A stretch of 52,470 nt of DNA from WJMT01 sp964445575 (GTDB lineage: Bacteria; Acidobacteriota; Aminicenantia; Aminicenantales; Aminicenantaceae): assembly GCA_964445575.1 (NCBI GenBank), contig CAYULB010000009.1, positions 1-52,470 on the forward strand, given 5' to 3'. Of this stretch, positions 34,667-42,179 are shown in pieces (position 1 is the first letter of the stretch; each line of letters starts with the position of its first letter). A program made the translations under genes and the position numbers. Below the pieces are notes generated by a model that saw only the letters and a program-made list of their open reading frames with translations, ran no database searches and had not been told where the DNA came from.

Positions 34667-35550
34667 TGACTGTTATTCAATACAACCACAGCCCACACTG
34701 ATTTATTTTGACGGCAAAATTCTTCTACCTCTGAGGTTTTCATCACCACAAAAGCCGTGGATAATGCATCGGCATAAGAAGCGGAAAAATGGGATACCCA
34801 GGCAGCTTTATGACCAGAAGCCGGAAGCCCTGTCCGTGGGTCAATGATGTGTTCTCCCTTGACCTCTTTTCCAGAACCGCTGACAGCCCGGTTTTTCACC
34901 ACAATTTTCCTGGGGATTGAAGGACATTCCCAGTCGCCTGTGACTCCTACCGGCCAACCTTTTTCTCCTTTGGAAGCTTCTAGAGCCAGAGCTGTACTGG
35001 TGCCTCCATGAATCAAGGCTTTAGGAATCTCCCAGTCAGATAAAATATCCTTTGCTTTTTCCAAGGCAAATCCTTTGCCTATGCCCCCCAAATCAAGCAG
35101 GAGGCTTTCGGGTTTTGGGAATTCCCAGGTATCTTTAAGGGTTACTTGAAATCTTTTTGAAGATTGGGACAGGATCAAGGGAAAGTCTGGTGGGTCCTTT
35201 TTTTTGGGGGGGGTTAACAAAGAGTCATAATGAACCGTAAAAGCTCCCCTTGTTTCCTTCTGGATGCGGAATGCTTTTTCCAAACATTCCACAACTTCTA
35301 CTCCTACAGCACAGGATTGGCCGGGTTTGAGCCTGTTGATTTGTCCCACATCGCTTCCTGGGTCAAAACGAGAGAGTAATCTTTCTAGCCTGTCTATTTG
35401 TTCAAAAACAGCTTGGGAGGCCTGCCGGGCATAATTCTGGCCAGCATCAGAGAGAAATATTTCAAAGGTTGTCCCCATGGCCTGATGAGAAAAACTGAGA
35501 GTGGTTTGACTCCCCTTTTTATCTTTGTTCATGTTTTCTAAAAGCCGCAT
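34636..35550 (-). CDS. apbE: ApbE-family FAD:protein FMN transferase
   Basis: A 304-residue enzyme that attaches FMN to a Thr/Ser of target proteins. Motifs in order: Q-A-M-G-T-T-F-E near residues 23-30, G-G-I-G-K-G-F-A-L-E-K-A near 152-163, H-G-G-T-S-T-A-L, H-I-I-D-P-R-T-G-L-P, and A-Y-A-D-A-L-S-T-A. Most relatives carry a Tat or lipoprotein leader, but none is seen here. ATG 35532 is an alternative start with a shorter overlap. It overlaps the membrane cytochrome gene. No FMN-binding target motif (S/T-G-A-T/S in a soluble domain) is seen in the neighbours. Confidence 0.9.
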   Translation of the reverse strand: MRLLENMNKDKKGSQTTLSFSHQAMGTTFEIFLSDAGQNYARQASQAVFEQIDRLERLLSRFDPGSDVGQINRLKPGQSCAVGVEVVECLEKAFRIQKETRGAFTVHYDSLLTPPKKKDPPDFPLILSQSSKRFQVTLKDTWEFPKPESLLLDLGGIGKGFALEKAKDILSDWEIPKALIHGGTSTALALEASKGEKGWPVGVTGDWECPSIPRKIVVKNRAVSGSGKEVKGEHIIDPRTGLPASGHKAAWVSHFSASYADALSTAFVVMKTSEVEEFCRQNKSVWAVVVLNNSHCKIFNQNSI

Positions 35551-36139
35551 AAAGAAAAAGAACTCCGGTTAAGACAGATACCAGAGCACTGTATCTGTGA
35601 AGTTCAAAAATCACTATCTGGGTTTGATACACAAAAATAGGAGGCATCAGGCATAAAGCAGTGGTGACAAGAAAAAATCCTGATAACATAAACAGCCAAA
35701 AAAGAACGTTTTGGCAGCTAAATGAAAAGCTGAATTTTTCTGCATAAAGAAATAGACAAAGGCAAAGAAGTACCGCAAAAAAAGCCCCCGTAATTATATG
35801 AAACATGAGAGGGATTCCAAACATCCGATGAAGACTGAATAATGAGAAATAGAATCCGCTCAAGAAAAGATAGATAAAGCTGAGCCCAAGCCCGCTCAGG
35901 ACAATTTTTCCAGTGACGGACAGTTCGGGATGGAGTTTTTTTGGGTAGACTTTTTTTAACCGGCTTTTCAAGGATGTTTTAAAAACAGATTTGAGCCCCT
36001 TTTTAAGCCAGAGTAAAAAACTCGTATTCTTTTTTTTGTCTGATATCTCCGGGTCTTGTTTTTTTTGTTTGATATAGCAGTGGTAGATCAGAGAAGCGGC
36101 AAGCAGGAGAAAGGAAGCTGAACTTATAATCGAGAACAT
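35519..36139 (-). CDS. Five-helix membrane protein, cytochrome-b-like
   Basis: A 206-residue protein with about five membrane segments (1-22, 76-102, 112-133, 142-166, 180-199) and a basic cytosolic loop rich in Lys. Histidines sit at places suited to haem: L-H-R-M-F-G before helix 3, M-F-H-I-I-T-G in helix 3 and E-L-H-R-Y before helix 5. This resembles small b-type cytochromes such as the DUF4405 or b561 groups, but the family is not certain. It follows the heptahaem cytochrome gene by 6 bp, so a quinone-linked partner role is likely. Confidence 0.65.
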   Translation of the reverse strand: MFSIISSASFLLLAASLIYHCYIKQKKQDPEISDKKKNTSFLLWLKKGLKSVFKTSLKSRLKKVYPKKLHPELSVTGKIVLSGLGLSFIYLFLSGFYFSLFSLHRMFGIPLMFHIITGAFFAVLLCLCLFLYAEKFSFSFSCQNVLFWLFMLSGFFLVTTALCLMPPIFVYQTQIVIFELHRYSALVSVLTGVLFLYAAFRKHEQR

Positions 36140-36145
36140 GGGTGG

Positions 36146-38491
36146 CTATCTCCTTTTCTCAAACAGACCTGTTAAAAAGCCAAGAGTTTTTATGAACACG
36201 ATGATAAGCAGAGAAAGAATCAAAAGAGCTGAAACAAAAAGCACCACTTTTAAGAGAGGACGGGCGTAAAATGAAAGGCCGAATATCCTTTGATAAATTC
36301 CTCCCAGTCCCATAAAAGAGTGAGCAGAGTGTTGAGCCGCACGGGAAGTTTTCAAAAAACCTGAGCCGGAAATTTCAGCAAAGAAAAATTTTGAATCTAA
36401 GGAATGACAGTCTGAACATCCGTCTATTCCCAGAGACTGCTGAAGGGGTCTTACCTGATGGGCCAAAGGCCACAAAACAGGTTCTGCTGCTGGATGTCTA
36501 GAGGCTTCAAGAGCCCCATCCTGATTGATACGGAACATTCTGCCGTTGGAGACATACACATAATCTTTGGGTTTTTCCGAATTTGCAGATATGCTGGATT
36601 CAGAAAGAGATTTGAGAATTTCTGTGACCTGATCTTCTGTAAGAACCTCTGGATAGCCCACTGTCTTTTTGATGGCATTTAATGAGAATTCTGAAATCAA
36701 ATCCCTCATCTCACTATCTTTAAGCCAGCATAAATGAGGAACCTCTTGTGTTTCACCTTTCCATTCCTTTGTTTCAAAATATCCTTTCGTCAATTGGTAG
36801 ACCTTGTTTCTAAAGACTAAAGCGGGCTCTCCACTTTTGTTTTTAATGCTTTCAAGAGCTTCTAAGGCGTCTTGAATCCTGTATTCTATTTCTCTGTCGA
36901 GCTGCTCTGCTTCTGTGTCAAACTCAGGAATTAAGGGGGCCAGGGAATTATTTTTTTTCAGTGCCCAGAATGATTTTATCTCTGGTATTTCTCCAGGGTA
37001 TTCAGATGCATCCAATCCTCCATCAAAATTTACTTCATAGATTCTTCCCGTGTAGAAAAAAACCGGTGTTCCTTCAAGGTCAGGTATCATGGATAAAGCC
37101 GAGAGCACTTCAACGACTTCAGATTCTGGGCGGAGGAGATTGCCAGCGGTTTTTTTAACGGTATCTGGATGGAGAGGCATGACCTTGTTTTCTTCAAGGT
37201 ATCCCCAGAAGGAAGGCCAGAATATGCGGTTTGGAGTCAGCTTTCCGTTGGAGTCTCTTCGAAACACAGGCTCCTGAATGACCGGATAGTCCATATCCCA
37301 GCGGGCTATGCCGTAAATTCCGAGTCGGTTGGCCCGGGAAGTTTTGACTTGGGTTAAGTTGTTTTTTGGTAGAGCTCCTGAGTGGCAGGCGGTACAGGAG
37401 AGCTTTTCCAGATGAAGAGGGGGGATCTTTTTATGGAAAGGATAAGGAGCTCCCATTCGTCCTGAATGGATGCTTTTTTGCTCTGATTTTTTTTCTCTTA
37501 AATGACATCCCCTGCACGTGAAATCATATGCTGAAGGCATGTCATATTGTTCTGATTCTCCTTCATATCCCCTGATCATGGTATGAGTTATGTCGTTTCT
37601 ATGGCAGTCCACGCATTGGAGGCCCGCAGCGGTATGTACATCATCTTCTGCAAGAAACTGCCTCTGTGCGGCAGGAGATACAGAGTGACAGGCCAAGCAG
37701 CGTTGGTCATCTGCTTTGTGATTGAGGTCAAAGAATACCTCATGATTGCTGTTGAATTGGGTTTTATCATAGCGGACATAAGGGGCAATGGCGTATTGAG
37801 TGTCATCGGGGTTGGGACCGTCGTAGATGTCCCATGCCGCAGGAAGCCTGGAAGCCATCCCGCCTACTTCTCCCAGTCCGGATGAAGAAGTGGCTGCCCA
37901 CCGGAAGTTTTGCCGGAGAACCTGAAAAGCCCATTCACTGTGGCTCTGTTTTTTGGAGTTGCTGTGACAGGCCAGGCAGTTGATTTCCAGAGTCCCCGAA
38001 ACATTCCATCTTGACTCAGGACTCATTTCTTCTAAATCAGGTTCTGCCACTCCACCTCCGGTCATGTGTCTTCCAAAAAGCAGGGTGAACTCCCATGGGG
38101 TTAGACCCAGCTCTTCAGGATAAAAGACTCCCTCCCAATCGTGGTGGGAAACAGGAAGCGAGGTTCCTGTTTCTCTATCAACCCATACCCATGGCTCTCC
38201 AGCTCTTCCGTCTGGCTCTGAATAAGGGGCATTGAAATGAAGGCCCTGGGAGATTTGACTGTAGTCATGACATGGAGCGCATGTATACCTGTTAGAAAAA
38301 GGAAGAGGATAAGATTCTGAGGGGATTATTTTTTCGTTGAGATGGTCTTTTAAAGGAATGATGTGGACCGGAACCGTCCGGTTGCCATCCCATCTTGTTT
38401 TTTCTTCTTGTTGGGAATAGGCGGATTGAAAGTTGAATAAGAGAATCAGGAGAAGCCAAAAGAATATAATGCTTATTGATTTTAATTTCAT
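36146..38491 (-). CDS. Membrane-anchored heptahaem cytochrome c
   Basis: A 781-residue exported protein with a signal peptide (about 1-26) and seven C-x-x-C-H haem sites. Six start at Cys71, 172, 265, 293, 326 and 366, and the last is C-S-D-C-H near residue 690. Between the sixth and seventh sites lie about 300 residues with no haem site and no known motif. A membrane helix near the C-terminus (about 745-770) anchors it, leaving a short basic tail. It is a periplasmic electron carrier or oxidoreductase of unknown substrate. The gene overlaps the Tat-Gfo gene upstream by 4 bp (ATGA) and precedes the b-type membrane gene. Confidence 0.88.
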   Translation of the reverse strand: MKLKSISIIFFWLLLILLFNFQSAYSQQEEKTRWDGNRTVPVHIIPLKDHLNEKIIPSESYPLPFSNRYTCAPCHDYSQISQGLHFNAPYSEPDGRAGEPWVWVDRETGTSLPVSHHDWEGVFYPEELGLTPWEFTLLFGRHMTGGGVAEPDLEEMSPESRWNVSGTLEINCLACHSNSKKQSHSEWAFQVLRQNFRWAATSSSGLGEVGGMASRLPAAWDIYDGPNPDDTQYAIAPYVRYDKTQFNSNHEVFFDLNHKADDQRCLACHSVSPAAQRQFLAEDDVHTAAGLQCVDCHRNDITHTMIRGYEGESEQYDMPSAYDFTCRGCHLREKKSEQKSIHSGRMGAPYPFHKKIPPLHLEKLSCTACHSGALPKNNLTQVKTSRANRLGIYGIARWDMDYPVIQEPVFRRDSNGKLTPNRIFWPSFWGYLEENKVMPLHPDTVKKTAGNLLRPESEVVEVLSALSMIPDLEGTPVFFYTGRIYEVNFDGGLDASEYPGEIPEIKSFWALKKNNSLAPLIPEFDTEAEQLDREIEYRIQDALEALESIKNKSGEPALVFRNKVYQLTKGYFETKEWKGETQEVPHLCWLKDSEMRDLISEFSLNAIKKTVGYPEVLTEDQVTEILKSLSESSISANSEKPKDYVYVSNGRMFRINQDGALEASRHPAAEPVLWPLAHQVRPLQQSLGIDGCSDCHSLDSKFFFAEISGSGFLKTSRAAQHSAHSFMGLGGIYQRIFGLSFYARPLLKVVLFVSALLILSLLIIVFIKTLGFLTGLFEKRR

Positions 38492-39861
38492 GCTTTGAAC
38501 TGTTCTTTCTGAAATTTGATCTGTCTGGGTGATTCAACAGCTTTGTTGGTGGTCAACACAGCGACTGCTGATTCAAATCCTACTTCTCCGGGGCAGTTTA
38601 AAGGAGCTTCTTCTCTTATAGCAGCGAAGAAATTTTCTAGATGAGGTTGATGCGGGGGCTTGGCCAGCTCCACAGGAAGCGGCCATCTGCCAGCTTCCTG
38701 AGTGACCCTTACGTCAAGGAATATGTTTTGGGTGTCTACTTTCTGAATAGGGGGTGTTTCTGACTCTAAGAGTCCGTCTTTTACCAGGGAATCCCATTCC
38801 GGAGCATGAGATTCTCTCATTGCCCAGTTGCCGAATTGAGGGACTTCTGAGAGAACTATGGTTCCGTTATCCCCCATGAATGCTTCATAGAACCCTCCCC
38901 ATTTAGTGGTTGTCTGGACTTGGTAGAGGGCTCTGCAGATGCCCTGGGGAGTATTGAATTCATAGATGGCCATCACGTTATCATACCATTCTCGTTTTTC
39001 ATAGTAATCGCTTCCACCGCTTGAAGTGACTGTTGAGGGAGGGGTGCCAAAGACCCATGAAAAAAGGTCTATTTGGTGTGAGCCCAGGTCAACGATAGGG
39101 CCTCCGCCGTATTTTTTAAACCACCTCCAGTTTCGGAATTCAGTCATAGACCCATATCCGTATTTTTTAAGTTTTTCTGGGGGTATGGTGTAATTTTTGG
39201 GCCAACCCAGCATATCGCTTTTAGACCTGTTCCATTGAGCGTATGCCTGGGATACCTTGCCTAAAAGCTTTTTTTCATGAATCAAGCGGTTTGTAGCATG
39301 AAGGTATCTGGGATTGCTGCGGCGCTGATGACCGATCTGAAGAAACTTCCCGGTGCGGTTTGAAGTCTCCACCATACTTCTTGCTTTTTCTAAAGAATTG
39401 GACATCTCTTTTTCGCAGTAAACATGAAGTCCCTGTTCCATGCAGGCATTGGCATGTTCGGCATGCACCCAGTCCGGACTTGCCACAATCACAGCCTCAA
39501 GATCTTTTTCTTTTTCCAGAAGTTCTCGGTAGTCTTCATAAATATTGACTTGGTAGCCGTATTTCTGTAGGTATCTGCTGGCATAGACTTGGCTGTATTC
39601 CCAGATGTCGCAGATAGCTTTGAAGTGAATACCAGGGATGCGAAGGCATGATTCAATAAGAACCCGTCCTTGGGTCCCGGTTCCGATTACAGCAATGTTA
39701 ATTGGGTCTGAAATTTCTTCTCCTGTATTTCCTATTGCTTTTAGATCACTCCTAAGGACCCTTGAAGAAAGTGCTGTTCCCAGACCTGCCCATGCTGATG
39801 ATTTTAAAAAATCCCTTCGGGATAAAGTTTCTTTGTTTTTGGCTTTAGTTCGGTCAGACAT
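38488..39861 (-). CDS. Tat-exported Gfo/Idh/MocA-family oxidoreductase (copy 3)
   Basis: A 457-residue member with a Tat leader (S-R-R-D-F-L-K-S). The Rossmann motif G-T-G-T-Q-G-R is present. The catalytic-lysine motif reads Y-C-E-K-E-M-S: lysine is kept, but the usual following Pro is Glu. The histidine motif is D-L-G-S-H-Q-I-D. It lacks the W-L-G-P-A-P stretch of copies 1, 2 and 5, so it belongs to a different subgroup. Its stop overlaps the start of the heptahaem cytochrome gene, implying coupled translation. The substrate is unknown, probably a sugar or sugar derivative. Confidence 0.9.
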   Translation of the reverse strand: MSDRTKAKNKETLSRRDFLKSSAWAGLGTALSSRVLRSDLKAIGNTGEEISDPINIAVIGTGTQGRVLIESCLRIPGIHFKAICDIWEYSQVYASRYLQKYGYQVNIYEDYRELLEKEKDLEAVIVASPDWVHAEHANACMEQGLHVYCEKEMSNSLEKARSMVETSNRTGKFLQIGHQRRSNPRYLHATNRLIHEKKLLGKVSQAYAQWNRSKSDMLGWPKNYTIPPEKLKKYGYGSMTEFRNWRWFKKYGGGPIVDLGSHQIDLFSWVFGTPPSTVTSSGGSDYYEKREWYDNVMAIYEFNTPQGICRALYQVQTTTKWGGFYEAFMGDNGTIVLSEVPQFGNWAMRESHAPEWDSLVKDGLLESETPPIQKVDTQNIFLDVRVTQEAGRWPLPVELAKPPHQPHLENFFAAIREEAPLNCPGEVGFESAVAVLTTNKAVESPRQIKFQKEQFKA

Positions 39862-39907
39862 GTTTGTTTTCCTTATGTCCAGTCCAGCTCAGTCATTCAA
39901 TCCCGTT

Positions 39908-40906
39908 TTATGATTTTTCAGTCTTCATGTCTTTATCAAAGGTCACTTGGGAGGGAGAAAAATTTATGCTCTTGACAAATTCCACAGATTCCTGTGCCCC
40001 GAATTCTCGGTCCATGCCATTATCTTCCCACTCTACGGATAAGGGACCAGAATAGCCAATATCGTTCAATTCTCGGATTATCCCCTCAAAATCAACATCT
40101 CCGTGTCCCAAAGACCTGAAGTTCCATCCCCGCCTGAGATCTCCAAAGGGAAGATGAGAGCCCAGTATGCCGGACTTTCCATCAAGAGTCACGGCAACAT
40201 CTTTCATGTGAACATGGTAGATCCGGTCAGAAAACTCCCGAATAAAAAATTCAGGAACCATGCCCTGCCAGACTAAATGGCTGGGGTCAAAATTCAGTCC
40301 TAGAGCGGGTCTTTTTTCAAAAAATTCAAACAGCTTTTGGGTGGTATAAAAATCAAACGCGATTTCTGTGGGGTGAACTTCCAGAGCAAATTTAACCTTA
40401 CAGCGATCGAATTCATCCAGTATCGGAGTCCAGAGTTTTTTTATTTTCTGGAACCCCTCCTCAATCATTTCTTCTGTAGTTTGAGGGAATGAATACCAGA
40501 ATTTCCATATAGGGGAGCCCATAAATCCATTGACCACTGAACATCCCATTTTTTGGGCAACTCGAGCTGTTATTTTCATTTGATTGACAGCCCATTCTCT
40601 GATTTTTTCAGGGTCCCCCTTTATTTTGTCCGGGGCAAATCCGTCCAAACGTTCATCATAAAGGTCCCCCACACACTGGCCTGCCAAATGAGCGCCCAGT
40701 GCCCAGCACTTGAGGCCGTGTTTTTCCAGGATTTGTTTCTTCTTTTTTATATAATCAGGATTTTTATCAGCTTTATTGACTTCCATGTGGTCACCCCAGC
40801 AGGCAATTTCCAGGCCGTCATACCCCCACCTGGCTGCTTTTTTACAGAGGTCCTCGAAAGGAATGTCTGCCCACTGTCCGGTAAATAAAGTTACAGGTCT
40901 TGCCAA
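39908..40906 (-). CDS. Sugar phosphate isomerase/epimerase-like TIM-barrel protein
   Basis: A 332-residue protein of the xylose-isomerase-like AP-endonuclease-2 superfamily. Metal-site residues are visible in A-L-E-V-H-P-T-E, N-F-D-P-S-H, H-V-H-M-K-D and L-S-V-E-W-E-D. There is no signal peptide, so it is cytosolic. The start chosen is TTG at 40906, because AAGGAGG lies just upstream and the protein then begins A-R-P-V-T-L-F-T-G. The open frame continues to 40972, but that would overlap the upstream gene. It lies between two Gfo genes, so it probably isomerises or epimerises their product. Confidence 0.88.
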   Translation of the reverse strand: MARPVTLFTGQWADIPFEDLCKKAARWGYDGLEIACWGDHMEVNKADKNPDYIKKKKQILEKHGLKCWALGAHLAGQCVGDLYDERLDGFAPDKIKGDPEKIREWAVNQMKITARVAQKMGCSVVNGFMGSPIWKFWYSFPQTTEEMIEEGFQKIKKLWTPILDEFDRCKVKFALEVHPTEIAFDFYTTQKLFEFFEKRPALGLNFDPSHLVWQGMVPEFFIREFSDRIYHVHMKDVAVTLDGKSGILGSHLPFGDLRRGWNFRSLGHGDVDFEGIIRELNDIGYSGPLSVEWEDNGMDREFGAQESVEFVKSINFSPSQVTFDKDMKTEKS

Positions 40907-40928
40907 TTTATCCTCCTTGTAAAGTGTT

Positions 40929-42089
40929 TTAAAAATCAGTCCATACCGCCCCTTTCTGGGAGCTTTGGACACACTTTTCTATGAACTTTACCCCCTGAAG
41001 CCCTTCTTTGACTCCGGGATAGTCTGAGTCTTCTTCAGTTATAGGCTCTCCATTGATTTTTTTGCTGAGAGCTGAGATAAAAGTGCTGTAGATATTGGCA
41101 AAGGCTTCAAAATAACCCTCAGGATGACCTGCAGGAACTCGGGAAACTCTTTCTGCTGAGGGATGCATTTTGTCTCTTCCTCGAGATATCAGCTCTGTGG
41201 GTTTGTCAAGATACGAGATTCGGCAGTAGTTGGGATTTTCCTGAAGCCATTCCAGTGATCCTTTACTGCCATATATCCTGACTCTTAATCCGTTGTCATG
41301 GCCTACGGCAATTTGACTGCTCCAGTAAATCCCTTTGGCTCCTGAGTTGTATTCTACAAGGATGGATGCATTGTCATCAAGGATTCTTCCCTCCACAAAG
41401 GAATCCAGCCGGGCACAAAGAGAGGTTATTTTCAGGCCTGTAAGATAGGAGACCATATTTTCAATATGACTGCCTATATCTCCCACACAATTGGATGCTC
41501 CGGATTGGGCCGGATCTGTTCTCCAGAGTGACTGTTTCTGTCCGGTTTTTTCTAAAGGCGTGGTCAGCCACTCCTGAGGATATTCGGCATTGATGAACCG
41601 GATGGTCCCTACCTTTCCTTCCTCTATCATTTTTTTCATGTGTTTGACCACAGGATATCCAGTGTAGGTGTAGGTAACACAAAACAATAAATCTTTTTCG
41701 CTGGATAGGTTTTTCAAAAGTTCAGACTCGCGGCTTTTTATGGTAAGGGGCTTGTCACAGACAACATGAATACCGTGTTCAATGGCTGATTTAGCCATGG
41801 GAAAGTGAGTGTTGTTGGGTGTGACGATGACCACAAAGTCAATGCCGTCTTGTCTTCGGCTCTCTTTCTTAAACATTTGCTGATAACTAGAATACAATCG
41901 GTCCTGGTCCAACCCTAGGATTTCTCCTGTCTCTTTGGTGTTTTCGAAATCTCGTGAGAAGCAGCCAGCAGCCAATTCAGCTTTTCCGTCCATGGCAATG
42001 GCTTTTCGATGGACTTCGCCGATAAAAGCCTGCTGTCCGCCGCCCACCATTCCGCAGGTCAGTTTTTTAGGGTTTTTTGTTTTATCCAT
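40929..42089 (-). CDS. Cytosolic Gfo/Idh/MocA-family oxidoreductase (copy 4)
   Basis: A 386-residue NAD(P)-dependent oxidoreductase without a Tat or Sec signal, unlike the other four copies. The Rossmann motif is G-M-V-G-G-G-Q-Q. The lysine motif is C-D-K-P-L-T and the histidine motif is G-D-I-G-S-H. The next gene is the TIM-barrel isomerase, a pairing common in inositol and keto-sugar catabolism. It has a strong GAGGAG ribosome site within a perfect 12-base palindrome. It is first of the run after the 90 bp gap that carries the operator-like site. Confidence 0.92.
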   Translation of the reverse strand: MDKTKNPKKLTCGMVGGGQQAFIGEVHRKAIAMDGKAELAAGCFSRDFENTKETGEILGLDQDRLYSSYQQMFKKESRRQDGIDFVVIVTPNNTHFPMAKSAIEHGIHVVCDKPLTIKSRESELLKNLSSEKDLLFCVTYTYTGYPVVKHMKKMIEEGKVGTIRFINAEYPQEWLTTPLEKTGQKQSLWRTDPAQSGASNCVGDIGSHIENMVSYLTGLKITSLCARLDSFVEGRILDDNASILVEYNSGAKGIYWSSQIAVGHDNGLRVRIYGSKGSLEWLQENPNYCRISYLDKPTELISRGRDKMHPSAERVSRVPAGHPEGYFEAFANIYSTFISALSKKINGEPITEEDSDYPGVKEGLQGVKFIEKCVQSSQKGAVWTDF

Positions 42090-42099
42090 TGTTTTTTCT

Positions 42100-42111
42100 C
42101 CTCTTAAGAGG
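42100..42111. promoter_or_regulatory. Perfect palindrome over the ribosome site of the cytosolic Gfo gene
   Basis: CCTCTTAAGAGG (42100-42111) is its own reverse complement and includes the purine-rich ribosome site of the minus-strand gene starting at 42089. It could act as a small RNA hairpin or a protein-binding site. A chance palindrome is also possible. Confidence 0.35.
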
Positions 42112-42123
42112 ATACAATTCGTT

Positions 42124-42142
42124 ATTCAGACTGAATATTATA
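42124..42142 (-). promoter_or_regulatory. -10 box followed by a palindromic operator candidate
   Basis: On the minus strand a perfect TATAAT (42137-42142) runs directly into ATTCAG-T-CTGAAT (42124-42136), a perfect 6+1+6 inverted repeat lying where transcription would start. That is a classic repressor position. A TTGAAA hexamer lies 20 bases upstream of this -10, or 17 from an overlapping TAATAT, so spacing is not ideal. Confidence 0.45.
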
Positions 42143-42179
42143 TTAATGGAAATCTTTTGATTTTTCAAAAATTTTGAGC

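Noticed and set aside
33868..34701. Long plus-strand open frame of 277 codons
   Set aside because: It lies opposite the discoidin-like gene, which has a signal peptide, a ribosome site and coupled neighbours; the plus frame has no family features.
40907..40972. Upstream extension of the TIM-barrel isomerase
   Set aside because: The AAGGAGG site just before TTG 40906 decides the shorter start; the longer form overlaps the neighbouring Gfo gene.
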